A DNA stretch of 64,000 nt from DATAAP01 sp041690495. Its GTDB lineage: Bacteria > Pseudomonadota > Alphaproteobacteria > CACIAM-22H2. Below, piece by piece: positions 8,819-16,704 of the stretch (within the stretch, counting starts at the first letter, position 1; every line of letters starts with the position of its first letter). The stretch is from assembly GCA_041690495.1 (NCBI GenBank), contig JAWLHE010000002.1:1-64000 (forward strand), in the 5' to 3' direction. The position numbers and the translations under genes are program-made. The notes below the pieces were generated by a model that had not been told where the DNA came from, did no database searches, and was given only the letters and a program-made list of their open reading frames with translations.

Positions 8819-10277
8819 GCAGGCGCAGACGGCCTCCGCAAGGGCTTTACCTCTTTGGACCGGAGGCGTCGTGCCCGCCCTGGATCATCGTGGCCTCATC
8901 GTCCCCGATCCGGCTTCATACCGCGATCCTGCGGGCTTCGTCTTTCATAGGGGGAAGCAAGTCTACCGTGCCATTCGCAGGCCGGCGGCGGAGGATTTTT
9001 ATGCGTTGCGCGCGAGCGGCCTGATAGGCCGGCTGGTCTCCCGTGGCTGGCTCGTGCCGACCTCGGACGCCGATGTGGGACTGTGTCCCGACGATGAGGT
9101 CGTCGCGGTCGTCGAGCACGAGACGCTTCCGCTCATCACGTATCCTTACGAGTGGAGTTTCGAGGCGCTGAAGGCCGCGGCGCTACTGCATCTCGATGTG
9201 CATCTCGAGGCATTACGTGCCGGATTCACGCTTTGCGACGGCAGCGCCTACAACATTCAGTTCAAGGGGCCCCAGCCCATCTTCATCGACCTGCTGTCGT
9301 TCCGTCGCTACGAAGAGCGTTCATACTGGCTCGGCCACCGCCAGTTCTGTGAGCAGTTCCTGAACCCGATTCTGCTGCGCTCCGCTCTCGGTATCGCGCA
9401 CAACGCCTATTTTCGCGGTTCAATGGAGGGCATTCCGTCAGACGTCATTTCGCGCCTGTTGCCGATCCGCTGGGCGTTGCGATGGACCGTCTTCGCGAAT
9501 ATTGTGCTGCCCGCACATCTTCAGCGCCGCGCGGCATCGAAGGACGCGAACACCGCATGGCGCGCACGAGGGCCGTCCTTGCCTGTATTCCAGGCGCTTC
9601 TCGGACAGCTGCGCTCGTTTATCGCCGGCATGAGGGCGCGCAGCACGGGCGGCATCTGGAACGACTACGCCACGGCAAACTCCTATGGTGTCGACGCCGC
9701 CGCGACGAAACGCGCATGGGTCGCGCGCTTCATGAACATCCATCAGCCCAAGACTGTGTTGGACCTGGGCTGCAACACCGGCGACTTCGCAGCCGCAGCG
9801 CTCGAGAGCGGCGCGGGCCTTGTCGTCGGCCTGGAAGGCGATCCGGACGCGCTGGATCTCGCCTACAAACGCGCCCGAGCAGCCGCGTTGAATTTTCTGC
9901 CGCTCTACCAGGATCTCGTGAACCCGTCGCCCAACCAAGGATGGAACGGTGAGGAGCGCGCGGCCATCCGGGATCGGGTGCATGTCGACGCGGTGCTCGC
10001 TCTTGCCGTGCTGCACCACATGGCTCTTGCCCGGAACGTTCCTCTAGAATGGGCGGTGGACTGGGTTACGTCATTGGCACCGCGCGGAGTGCTGGAGTTC
10101 GTGCCGCTGAGCGATCCAATGGCCGCGCGGCTGATCGGCCGACGCGTGCCCGGCTCGCTGAACTATTCCGAGGCCGAGTTCGTGCGCCATCTGTCGCGCC
10201 GAGCAGCCATACGCGAGACGATGACTCTGCCAGGAAGCGGTCGGCGCTTGTATGCCTTCGAGAGACCGCAGGCATAG
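8811..10277 (+). CDS. Class I SAM-dependent methyltransferase with long N-terminal region
   Basis: A 488-residue protein. The C-terminal half has the Rossmann methyltransferase signature VLDLGCNTGDFAAAALESGA (motif I). VVGLEGDPDALDLAYKRA follows as the acidic loop, then VDAVLALAVLHHMALARNVP. The N-terminal about 280 residues contain LCDGSAYNIQFKGPQPIFIDLLSF, reminiscent of kinase-like or nodulation-type methyltransferase extensions, but I cannot assign them. ATG 8811 overlaps the end of the small exported protein and defines a coupled start. With the membrane sulfatase-fold protein upstream, the likely target is a surface polysaccharide or lipid-linked sugar. This is inference. Confidence 0.8.
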   Translation: MVEQAQTASARALPLWTGGVVPALDHRGLIVPDPASYRDPAGFVFHRGKQVYRAIRRPAAEDFYALRASGLIGRLVSRGWLVPTSDADVGLCPDDEVVAVVEHETLPLITYPYEWSFEALKAAALLHLDVHLEALRAGFTLCDGSAYNIQFKGPQPIFIDLLSFRRYEERSYWLGHRQFCEQFLNPILLRSALGIAHNAYFRGSMEGIPSDVISRLLPIRWALRWTVFANIVLPAHLQRRAASKDANTAWRARGPSLPVFQALLGQLRSFIAGMRARSTGGIWNDYATANSYGVDAAATKRAWVARFMNIHQPKTVLDLGCNTGDFAAAALESGAGLVVGLEGDPDALDLAYKRARAAALNFLPLYQDLVNPSPNQGWNGEERAAIRDRVHVDAVLALAVLHHMALARNVPLEWAVDWVTSLAPRGVLEFVPLSDPMAARLIGRRVPGSLNYSEAEFVRHLSRRAAIRETMTLPGSGRRLYAFERPQA

Positions 10278-10690
10278 ACCCGGATCGGCTCCATCCCTCC
10301 TTCATCTGGACGATGAACGTCGGAATATCCTCCACGCACTTTCCCTTGCCGATCGGATAGGCCTTTGAGCTTTTCGGGGGTGGATCTTGGAGAGCACTAC
10401 CGTGACGTGGCAGGGGGCATAGGTTCCGTCCGATTCTCCTGATATGTATGGGCGCGGTCGCTCAAGATTTCATTCAGACGGCAGACCAAAGGTCGTCGAC
10501 GATGATGCGCGTGTTGTGCGCGGCTGCCTCGGCCTCTTGGATTCGGCAGTCATCCGCAGTCGGGTGGTGGTGCTGCTTGCGCTCGCCTTCGCCGCAAAAA
10601 GGCGCCCGGCATCGCAGCGAGAAGAAAAAGTTCTTGGGCATTTCTGGCGCTCTTAGTACAGCTTGGGCAATTGAGTTTGGGGGACGTAGG
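10278..10690 (+). other. 413-nt intergenic stretch, nothing recognised
   Basis: No reading frame here shows a recognisable family or a convincing ribosome-binding site. Short frames on both strands lack domain motifs. The right end contains GGGGGAC, which serves as the likely ribosome-binding site for the DUF1028 gene. Confidence 0.4.
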
Positions 10691-11383
10691 TTGACATTCT
10701 CGATCGCAGCGCGGTGTCCACGTACGCGTCTCATAGGCGCGGCTGTCACAACCTCGAGCATCGCCGTCGGCAGCCGTTGCCTGTTTGCGCGCGGTGACGC
10801 TGGGGCCGTACTGACGCAACACCGGACGGATCCGAGCCTCGGTCCGCTCGGCCTGAACTTCCTTTCGACGGGATGTTCTGCCCCGAAAGCGATCGAGAAC
10901 CTGGTAGCCTCTACGCCGCATCATGCATGGCGCCAACTCGCAGCCGTGGACAGGCATGGGGGCGTCGCGTACGCGAATGGCGCGGAGCTGCGGCCGATCT
11001 TCGCCGCCGCGGAGGGGCCGGGTGTCGTCGCAATCGGCAATATCCTGGCGAGCCCGAGAGTATGCACGGCCGAAATTGACGCATTCCTTGCCGATCCCGA
11101 TCAACACATCGCCGCGAGGCTGCTTGCCGCGTTGCGGGCAGGATTGGAGGCCGGGGGCGAAATCCGTCCATTGCGATCTGCCGCACTGCTCGTCGTCGGC
11201 GAGGAGAGCTTCCCGCTGGTCGATTTGCGGGTCGACGATCATCAGGACCCGCTTGGGGCGCTTTGTGCTCTCTGGTCGGCTTACGCGCCACAGATCGACC
11301 TGTTCGTCCGGTGGGCCAGGGACCCGGCCAGCGCGGGTCCGGCGTCGTCCTCTGGGAAGAATCCGGACTTTCGATTGGACTGA
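10691..11383 (+). CDS. DUF1028 family protein (putative Ntn-hydrolase fold)
   Basis: A 230-residue protein matching the DUF1028 family over its whole length. Matches include LTFSIAARCPRTRLIGAAV at the N terminus, GDAGAVLTQHRTDPSLGPLGLNFL, GVVAIGNILASPRV, RLLAALRAGLEAGGEIRPLRSAALLVV and VDLRVDDHQDPLGAL. The best start is TTG 10691, preceded by GGGGGAC at normal spacing; no ATG or GTG fits the family start. DUF1028 proteins resemble N-terminal-nucleophile hydrolases and are often found near amidohydrolase or peptidase genes. It lies upstream of an island with an amidohydrolase (HutI) and an M20 hydrolase, but a 634-nt gap separates them. Its activity is unknown. Confidence 0.82.
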   Translation: MTFSIAARCPRTRLIGAAVTTSSIAVGSRCLFARGDAGAVLTQHRTDPSLGPLGLNFLSTGCSAPKAIENLVASTPHHAWRQLAAVDRHGGVAYANGAELRPIFAAAEGPGVVAIGNILASPRVCTAEIDAFLADPDQHIAARLLAALRAGLEAGGEIRPLRSAALLVVGEESFPLVDLRVDDHQDPLGALCALWSAYAPQIDLFVRWARDPASAGPASSSGKNPDFRLD

Positions 11384-12017
11384 TCGGCCGCTCGAGCGCT
11401 GCTGGCAAGAAACCATCTGCCCGGCTGCACGGAACTGGGCGCGGGGCGTAGCGGCAAATACGTATTGCACGGCGCGGAGCCACGCAGGGCAGGCGGCTTG
11501 TGGCGGCAGAGACGTGTGATCCGTCCAAAATATCGATTTCAGACGCCCGTTCCGTTCTGCGAATCACGGGGCCTAAGCCATCTCGGCCGCTCGGCGGGCG
11601 GCAACGGCATTCTCTGCGGTCGTGATTCCTCTTGTCGAGGATGCTAGCATCCATGCATACTGAATGCCTGTATACAATTATTCCAGATCGACCGATGGGG
11701 CGGCAGAAATTCGGACCACACGCGCAGCGGGCCAGCGTTCTCCCGAGAGGCGCATGCCGCAATAGCCGGTCCGAGGAGGGCGGCGCGGTCGTCGCCGGCC
11801 TCAATGGGGCGGCAACCGCGGGCGTGAACGCTTGCCCGAGCACTGTGCGCAGCGTGGGTGCGGGCGGGGCGTCCCGAAGCCGATCCGCGTCGACGCCTGC
11901 GGTTGCGTGCAGGCGGCCGGCGTCGAGGAACGTGCAGGAACCAGTGGCAATATTCGGCGCGCCGGTTGCCAACTTTGCTGGCGAATTGTCGGCTTAAGCC
12001 ATCGAGGGAGAGAGCGA
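11384..12017 (+). other. 634-nt intergenic stretch upstream of the HpaB-type gene
   Basis: No supported gene was found. The region is less GC-rich around 11640-11690, where two small palindromes lie (ATGCTAGCAT at 11641 and CTGTATACAAT at 11668). It probably holds the promoter and regulatory sites of the catabolic island, with GAGGGAGAGAG before ATG 12018 as the ribosome-binding site. Confidence 0.45.
11668..11678. promoter_or_regulatory. Candidate GntR-type operator (CTGTATACAAT)
   Basis: A near-palindrome TGTATACA flanked by C and AT in a locally AT-richer patch. FCD-type GntR regulators commonly bind TTGTATACAA-like sites, and such a regulator is encoded at 13451-14137. It is 340 nt from the HpaB start, so the promoter may lie well upstream. 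A related arrangement (ATTGTA, 6 nt, TACAAT) appears at 14163. Suggestive only. Confidence 0.3.
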
Positions 12018-13454
12018 ATGGCCCTTATGACCGGGAAACAGTATCGGGAAAGCCTGCGCGACCAGCGGCAGGTTTGGATCGAGGGCGAGAAGGTCCCGGA
12101 CGTCACCAATCATCCGGCATTTGGCGGAATGATCGATGCGGTCTCGCGCATCTATGACATGCAGAGCGAGCCGGCATTTCAGGATGTTCTCACGTACTCG
12201 GGCCCGGACGGCGACCGTCGGGGGCGGTTCTACAAGCTGCCGGAAACTCGGGACGATCTCGTAATGCGGCGGCACATGACGTTGGCCGTGCTGAACGAGG
12301 TCAATCCGATGATCGACCGGTTCGGCGACGAAACCGTCACCCCGCTGTTCGTTCTTGCCGACCGCAAAGCCACCCTGGATCGTTTCGATCTTCGCTATGC
12401 GGAGAACGTCCGCAACTGGCTGGACCGGCTCCAGCAGACCAACCTGTTCATGACCAGCGGCAATACGGACCTGAAAGGGGATCGCAGCAAGCAGCCCTAT
12501 CAGCAGCCTGACCTCGACCACTATCTGCGGGTCGTAAAGGAGCGCGATGACGGTATCGTGATCCGCGGCGCAAAATACGAAACGGGTGCGTCCTACGCGC
12601 ATGTCGCCTTCGTGAAGCCGACGGTCGGCGCCTGGATCCCGGAGAACAGGGATTTCGCGATCGCTTGCATCGTTCCGCTCAACTCCCCCGGACTGAAGCA
12701 CATCTGTCGGCCGCCCCTGATCAAGGGCGCGGACCCGTTCGACAGGCCGCTCTCCAGCAGAGTCGACGAGATCGATACGCTCATCATTTTTGACGACGTA
12801 TTCGTCCCATGGGAGAACGTCATGTTCAGCCGCCAGCCGGAACTGGCGAACCTGATCCGGACCGACTTGACGCGCTGGGCCGCGCAAGGCTTCCTCCTCC
12901 GCTCCTTCTCCAAAGCCGACGTCATCGTCGGAACGGCACTGCTCGTGGCCGAACACACGCGGACGATATCCATTCCACAGGTGCGAGAGCGGATCGCGCA
13001 GATGATGGTGTTCCGCGAGACGCTGCACGCATTCATACTCGCTGCGGAATCGGCGGCCGAGAGGACGGAGACAGGGCTGTGGATGCCGAACCAGGCGATT
13101 CAAAACGCTGGCCGCGTCTATGCGTCATCGACCTACAACAGCATCGTCCATCTGCTGCGCGACATTGTGGGCGGCAGCCCGATCATTGTTCCCGACCGTC
13201 GCAACATGGAAAACGCCGAGATCAGGCCGGACCTCGAGAAGTACTTCCGCATCGGCGACATCTCGGCTGAAGCGCGCATTCGCGTTCTGAACCTGGCGAG
13301 CGAGATCACCGCGAGCGCCTATGCGGGCAGGGCTCAGTCGTACCAGATATTTGCGGAAAGCCCGATCATGGCGCAGTCCATGGCGCTTTATGGTACGTTC
13401 GATCAGGAAAGCGCCAAGCGCCGTGCGGGACGCCTCGCGGGGCTGCATTCGTGA
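12018..13454 (+). CDS. HpaB-family FADH2-dependent monooxygenase (4-hydroxyphenylacetate 3-hydroxylase type)
   Basis: A 478-residue flavin monooxygenase of the HpaB/PvcC/TcpA family, which uses reduced FAD supplied by a separate reductase to hydroxylate an aromatic or heteroaromatic ring. Family blocks include MTGKQYRESLRDQRQVWIEGEKV at the start and IRGAKYETGASYAHVAFV. The acyl-CoA-dehydrogenase-like LIIFDDVFVPWENVMF follows, and INP-type helices occupy the C-terminal third. Length fits the family (450-520). The start has GAGGGAGAGAG upstream. Its stop overlaps the GTG start of the GntR regulator. A flavin reductase partner is at 20978-21592. The true substrate is open; neighbours (imidazolonepropionase, M20 hydrolase, importer) hint at an imidazole or similar heterocycle rather than 4-hydroxyphenylacetate. 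Confidence 0.87.
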   Translation: MALMTGKQYRESLRDQRQVWIEGEKVPDVTNHPAFGGMIDAVSRIYDMQSEPAFQDVLTYSGPDGDRRGRFYKLPETRDDLVMRRHMTLAVLNEVNPMIDRFGDETVTPLFVLADRKATLDRFDLRYAENVRNWLDRLQQTNLFMTSGNTDLKGDRSKQPYQQPDLDHYLRVVKERDDGIVIRGAKYETGASYAHVAFVKPTVGAWIPENRDFAIACIVPLNSPGLKHICRPPLIKGADPFDRPLSSRVDEIDTLIIFDDVFVPWENVMFSRQPELANLIRTDLTRWAAQGFLLRSFSKADVIVGTALLVAEHTRTISIPQVRERIAQMMVFRETLHAFILAAESAAERTETGLWMPNQAIQNAGRVYASSTYNSIVHLLRDIVGGSPIIVPDRRNMENAEIRPDLEKYFRIGDISAEARIRVLNLASEITASAYAGRAQSYQIFAESPIMAQSMALYGTFDQESAKRRAGRLAGLHS

Positions 13455-14137
13455 GCCGGGACAAAGCACTTTCAGCCGTTGCGGCCGGGTCTTCGGCCGA
13501 AGCGTGGCGGCCGACCAAGGTCAGTACTGCGGACGCCGTGTACCGGCATTTGCGCGAAATGATCATCAGCGGTCAGCTCGCGCCGGGCACCCGCATTCGA
13601 GAAATCGACCTGGCGAAGAAGCTCGGGATCAGCCGCACGCCGCTGCGCGAGGCGATGGCGCGGCTGATCGGCGACCAACTCGTTCGGCGCGCCCAGAGCG
13701 GAGGCGTCGAGGTCGTCGACATGATGGCCGAGCTGCTGGGCATGCGGCACATCCGCATTGCGCTCGAGGGTTACGCGGCGCGGCTGGCGGCCAGCAGGAT
13801 CGAGGACGCGGAGATCGACAGGCTGGAGGAGCTGTTGCGGATCAGCATGGATCTGCCGCTCCAGGCGATCCAGGAGCGCGTGAACGCCAATACGGAGTTT
13901 CACGCGCGCGTGTATCGGGCATGCCGCGTTCCGCAGCTCATTCGCGCGATAGAAAGCCACGCCGAATACTTCATCGACGAGCACGGATTGCAGCGCTTCG
14001 GACCGGAAGAAACCCGCAAAGCCGTCCGGGATCATCGCGACATCGTCACTGCATTGCGGGCGCGGGACGGCGACAGAGCCGAGAGCCTGACACGCGCTCA
14101 TCTTCTGTCCGCGTTCCGAATTACGAGCCACGAATAA
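13451..14137 (+). CDS. GntR-family transcriptional regulator (FCD/FadR branch)
   Basis: A 228-residue regulator. The N-terminal winged helix (about 22-90) contains VYRHLREMIISGQLAPGTRIREIDLAKKLGISRTPLREAMARL, the standard GntR DNA-binding block. The C-terminal all-helical FCD ligand domain carries the metal-binding-type residues in NTEFHARVYRA, RAIESHAEYF and DHRDIVTALRARDGDRAESL. GTG 13451 overlaps the monooxygenase stop, so the two are co-translated. It most likely senses the substrate or product of this catabolic island and controls it. Candidate sites with TGTATACA or ATTGTA/TACAAT halves lie at 11668 and 14163. Confidence 0.92.
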   Translation: MSRDKALSAVAAGSSAEAWRPTKVSTADAVYRHLREMIISGQLAPGTRIREIDLAKKLGISRTPLREAMARLIGDQLVRRAQSGGVEVVDMMAELLGMRHIRIALEGYAARLAASRIEDAEIDRLEELLRISMDLPLQAIQERVNANTEFHARVYRACRVPQLIRAIESHAEYFIDEHGLQRFGPEETRKAVRDHRDIVTALRARDGDRAESLTRAHLLSAFRITSHE

Positions 14138-14156
14138 CCACAGGAGAGGCCAGCCA

Positions 14157-15173
14157 ATGAACATTGTAAGCCTATACAATCGCGCCTTCGTCGCCGCCGG
14201 CATCTTGATGCTCGCGAGCCTTCCGGCATCCGCACAAGACAAGAAGCTGACGGTTCAGATCTGGGCAAACACATGGCAGTCCGCGATACAGGCGGTCAGC
14301 GAAGCTTTCCGAAAGGAGACCGGGATCGCGGTTCAGCTCGTTACGCAGAGCTCCTCCGGGGAGGGGCTGGTGAAGCTTCAGGCAATGAAGCAGAAGCCCA
14401 CCGTTGACGTCTGGTTCACGACTTCATCGGTGGCGAAGCGGGCGTCCCAGGACACGCAGCTGTTTGCGCCTATCCCGACGAAGAGTGTTCCAAACCTCTC
14501 GCAGCTCGATCCAGCCGCACACGACCAGTACTGGGTCGCCGCGTACTACTACCCGATCGGAATCATCTACCGGCCGGATATGGTGAAAGAGCCGATCACG
14601 AAGTGGCAGGACCTCTGGGACCAGCGGTTCGAAAACAAGCTGGCATTGCCGAACATGAACATGTACCAGGCTTCCATGCTTCTCGTGGCGGCGCAGCTGA
14701 ACGGCGGCGGGGTCGATAATGTCGAGCCCGGGTTTCAGGCGCTGGCGAAACTGCGCCCGAACATCGCTCTCTTCTATGGGTCCGACTCGCCGGCGCGTCA
14801 GGCATTGGCGCAGGGTGAAGCGGCGGTGCTGGTGGCTCCGCCGTCCCAGGCGAAGCGGGTGCGCGATCAGGGGATCGATGTAAAGATGGTGAGCCCGAAA
14901 CCCGCCCCGATGTTCTTCGATGTCATGATGATCGTGAAAAGCGGCAACGAGGCGAATGCCGCGCGCTTCATCGATTTCGTCAGCTCGACGGCCATGCAGC
15001 GGATGATCTCGGAGAAACTCGAAATGGGGCCGGTCAACAGGAATGCCGAGCCGGCGCCGGCGATGGCCGCCTCGCTGCCGAAGCAGGGCGACGGCGTCGC
15101 CTTCGATGACGCGAAGATCAACGCGAACATCGCGGCCTGGAACGAGCGATTCAACCGCGAGATCGCTCGCTGA
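14157..15173 (+). CDS. ABC transporter periplasmic solute-binding protein
   Basis: A 338-residue family 1 extracellular solute-binding protein with a signal peptide (cleavage after LPASAQD, near residue 26). The body follows the iron/spermidine/putrescine-type fold: LTVQIWANTWQSAIQAVSEAFRKETG, VDVWFTTSSVAKRA, and WVAAYYYPIGIIYRPDMVKEP. The C-terminal part has ARFIDFVSSTAMQRMISE. AGGAGAGG lies upstream of the ATG. The cognate ATPase and two permeases are at 18090-20850, separated by hutI and an M20 gene. A strong hairpin follows its stop and may favour its higher expression. The ligand is probably the compound degraded by the island. Confidence 0.88.
   Translation: MNIVSLYNRAFVAAGILMLASLPASAQDKKLTVQIWANTWQSAIQAVSEAFRKETGIAVQLVTQSSSGEGLVKLQAMKQKPTVDVWFTTSSVAKRASQDTQLFAPIPTKSVPNLSQLDPAAHDQYWVAAYYYPIGIIYRPDMVKEPITKWQDLWDQRFENKLALPNMNMYQASMLLVAAQLNGGGVDNVEPGFQALAKLRPNIALFYGSDSPARQALAQGEAAVLVAPPSQAKRVRDQGIDVKMVSPKPAPMFFDVMMIVKSGNEANAARFIDFVSSTAMQRMISEKLEMGPVNRNAEPAPAMAASLPKQGDGVAFDDAKINANIAAWNERFNREIAR
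14163..14180. promoter_or_regulatory. Inverted repeat ATTGTA-N6-TACAAT at the solute-binding gene start
   Basis: A perfect inverted repeat of two 6-nt halves, beginning 6 nt into the coding sequence of the solute-binding protein. The half-sites resemble those in the upstream candidate at 11668 and could be a second site for the adjacent GntR regulator. It may also be chance, since it lies within coding sequence. Confidence 0.25.
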
Positions 15174-15179
15174 GCGCTG

Positions 15180-15217
15180 ATCGGATCGCCGGGGGTGCGT
15201 TTCCCCGGCGATCCGAT
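15180..15217 (+). terminator. Perfect 15-bp hairpin after the solute-binding gene
   Basis: ATCGGATCGCCGGGG (15180-15194) is exactly complementary to CCCCGGCGATCCGAT (15203-15217) across an 8-nt loop. No T-run follows, so it is better read as an mRNA-stabilising or partial attenuating structure between the solute-binding gene and hutI than as a full intrinsic terminator. Confidence 0.6.
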
Positions 15218-15338
15218 TCCGTCGGTCGCGCTCTGCGCGGCGATGGCCTCGCAGACTGCGATACGATGATCGCACCACCATCGGAGTGAATGGCGGCCGG
15301 GAGCTTGGCTTGCGCCCGGCAGGAGAGAGGTTCGGGTC

Positions 15339-16592
15339 GTGTGGGATGCCCTTTGGATCAACGGCACCTTGGCCACCATGGCCGGGACGAAATATGGCCT
15401 GATCCGGAATGGCGCTATTGCACTTTGCGGCGACCGTATCGCCTGGATCGGCCACGCCCATTCGCTCCAGGGGGATCCGGCGAAGGCGGCCCGCGCGGTC
15501 TTTGACGCGGATGGGCGCGTCGTAACGCCCGGCCTGATCGACTGCCATACGCATCTCGTCTACGCCGGGACACGGTGGCGCGAATTCGAGAAGCGCTGCA
15601 CCGGTGCGAACAGGAAGGACATCATCGATGCCGGCGGGGGGCCTCTCAGCACCGTGAGTGCGACGCGTGCCGCGTCGTACGAGGTTCTCCTCGCGCAAAG
15701 CGCTGCGCGCGCAAGGAAGCTCGTGTCGGCGGGCGTCACGACGGTCGAGATCAAGTCAGGCTACGGCCTCGATCTGGACACGGAGCTGCGCATGCTGCGG
15801 ATTGCCCGGCAGCTCGGCGATGCTCTTCCCCTGACGGTGAAATCGACGTTTCTCGGCGCGCATGCCCTCGCGCCGGAGTACGCCGGGCGACCTGACGACT
15901 ATATCGAATTTCTCTGCGCGGAAGTGCTTCCGGCGGCGATCGAAGAGTCGCTGGTCGACGCGGTTGACGGCTTTTGCGACGCGCAGGGATTCACGCATGC
16001 ACAGATCGGAAAGCTGTTTGCGGCCGCCACGGATCATGGACTTCCCGTGAAGCTGCATGCCGATCAATACAGCGATTTTGGGGCTCCGCGGCTCGTTGCA
16101 CAGTACCGTGGCCTCTCAGCGGATCACATCGAATGCGCCTCCGAGCGGACCATTCGAGCGATGGCCGAGGCGGGCGTGGTCGCAACGCTGCTGCCCGGGG
16201 CGAACTGGACCCTGTCCGCACAGGAGAGGCCGCGCGTCGATCTGCTCCGCTCGTACGGCATACCGATGGCGCTGGCGACCAATTGCAATCCAGGAAGCTC
16301 GCCCACGACATCGCCAACGATGATGATGAACATTGCGTGCCAGAGGTTCGGCCTTACTCCAGAGGAGGCGCTTGCAGGCTTCACTCGCGATGGTGCCAGA
16401 GCACTCGGAATCGCGGAAAGCCATGGCACGTTGGAGCCGGGAAAGGTCGCGGACCTGGCCGTGTGGGATATCGAGCACCCTGCGGAGCTCGCCTATTTCA
16501 TCGGAGAAAACCGCTGTGCCGCCGTCGTCAAAGGGGGCCAGCTCGTATATCGGCAGCCTGAAGCCGCAATCGGAACGATGCATTATGTCTGA
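15339..16592 (+). CDS. hutI: Imidazolonepropionase
   Basis: A 417-residue amidohydrolase matching HutI over its length. HutI hydrolyses 4-imidazolone-5-propionate to N-formimino-glutamate in the cytoplasm. Metal ligands His70 and His72 (DCHTHLVYAGTRWREFEKR) and His240 (KLHADQYSD) are present. KSGYGLDLDTEL, FLGAHALAPEY, LSADHIE and NPGSSPTTSP are classic HutI blocks. In the strand-8 motif, which normally reads ATDCNPG, Asp is replaced by Asn315 (ATNCNPG). That position is the usual metal and catalytic aspartate. GTG 15339 follows GGAGAGAGG. No hutH, hutU or hutG is nearby. Either it acts on imidazolonepropionate made another way, or it is a paralogue with shifted chemistry. Confidence 0.87.
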   Translation: MWDALWINGTLATMAGTKYGLIRNGAIALCGDRIAWIGHAHSLQGDPAKAARAVFDADGRVVTPGLIDCHTHLVYAGTRWREFEKRCTGANRKDIIDAGGGPLSTVSATRAASYEVLLAQSAARARKLVSAGVTTVEIKSGYGLDLDTELRMLRIARQLGDALPLTVKSTFLGAHALAPEYAGRPDDYIEFLCAEVLPAAIEESLVDAVDGFCDAQGFTHAQIGKLFAAATDHGLPVKLHADQYSDFGAPRLVAQYRGLSADHIECASERTIRAMAEAGVVATLLPGANWTLSAQERPRVDLLRSYGIPMALATNCNPGSSPTTSPTMMMNIACQRFGLTPEEALAGFTRDGARALGIAESHGTLEPGKVADLAVWDIEHPAELAYFIGENRCAAVVKGGQLVYRQPEAAIGTMHYV

Positions 16593-16704
16593 GCCGCGGA
16601 TGGCATTACCGATGAGTTGCGGCAGGAGTGTTTCGGCGCGGACCGCGGGCTGTCCCGGCGGCGTCGGGGTGGAATCAAATAATAGTGGGCCTGAGGAGAC
16701 ACGG

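Noticed and set aside
11632..11997. Plus-strand frame in the leader of the monooxygenase gene
   Set aside because: No ribosome-binding site, skewed Arg/Ala/Pro composition and no family resemblance.
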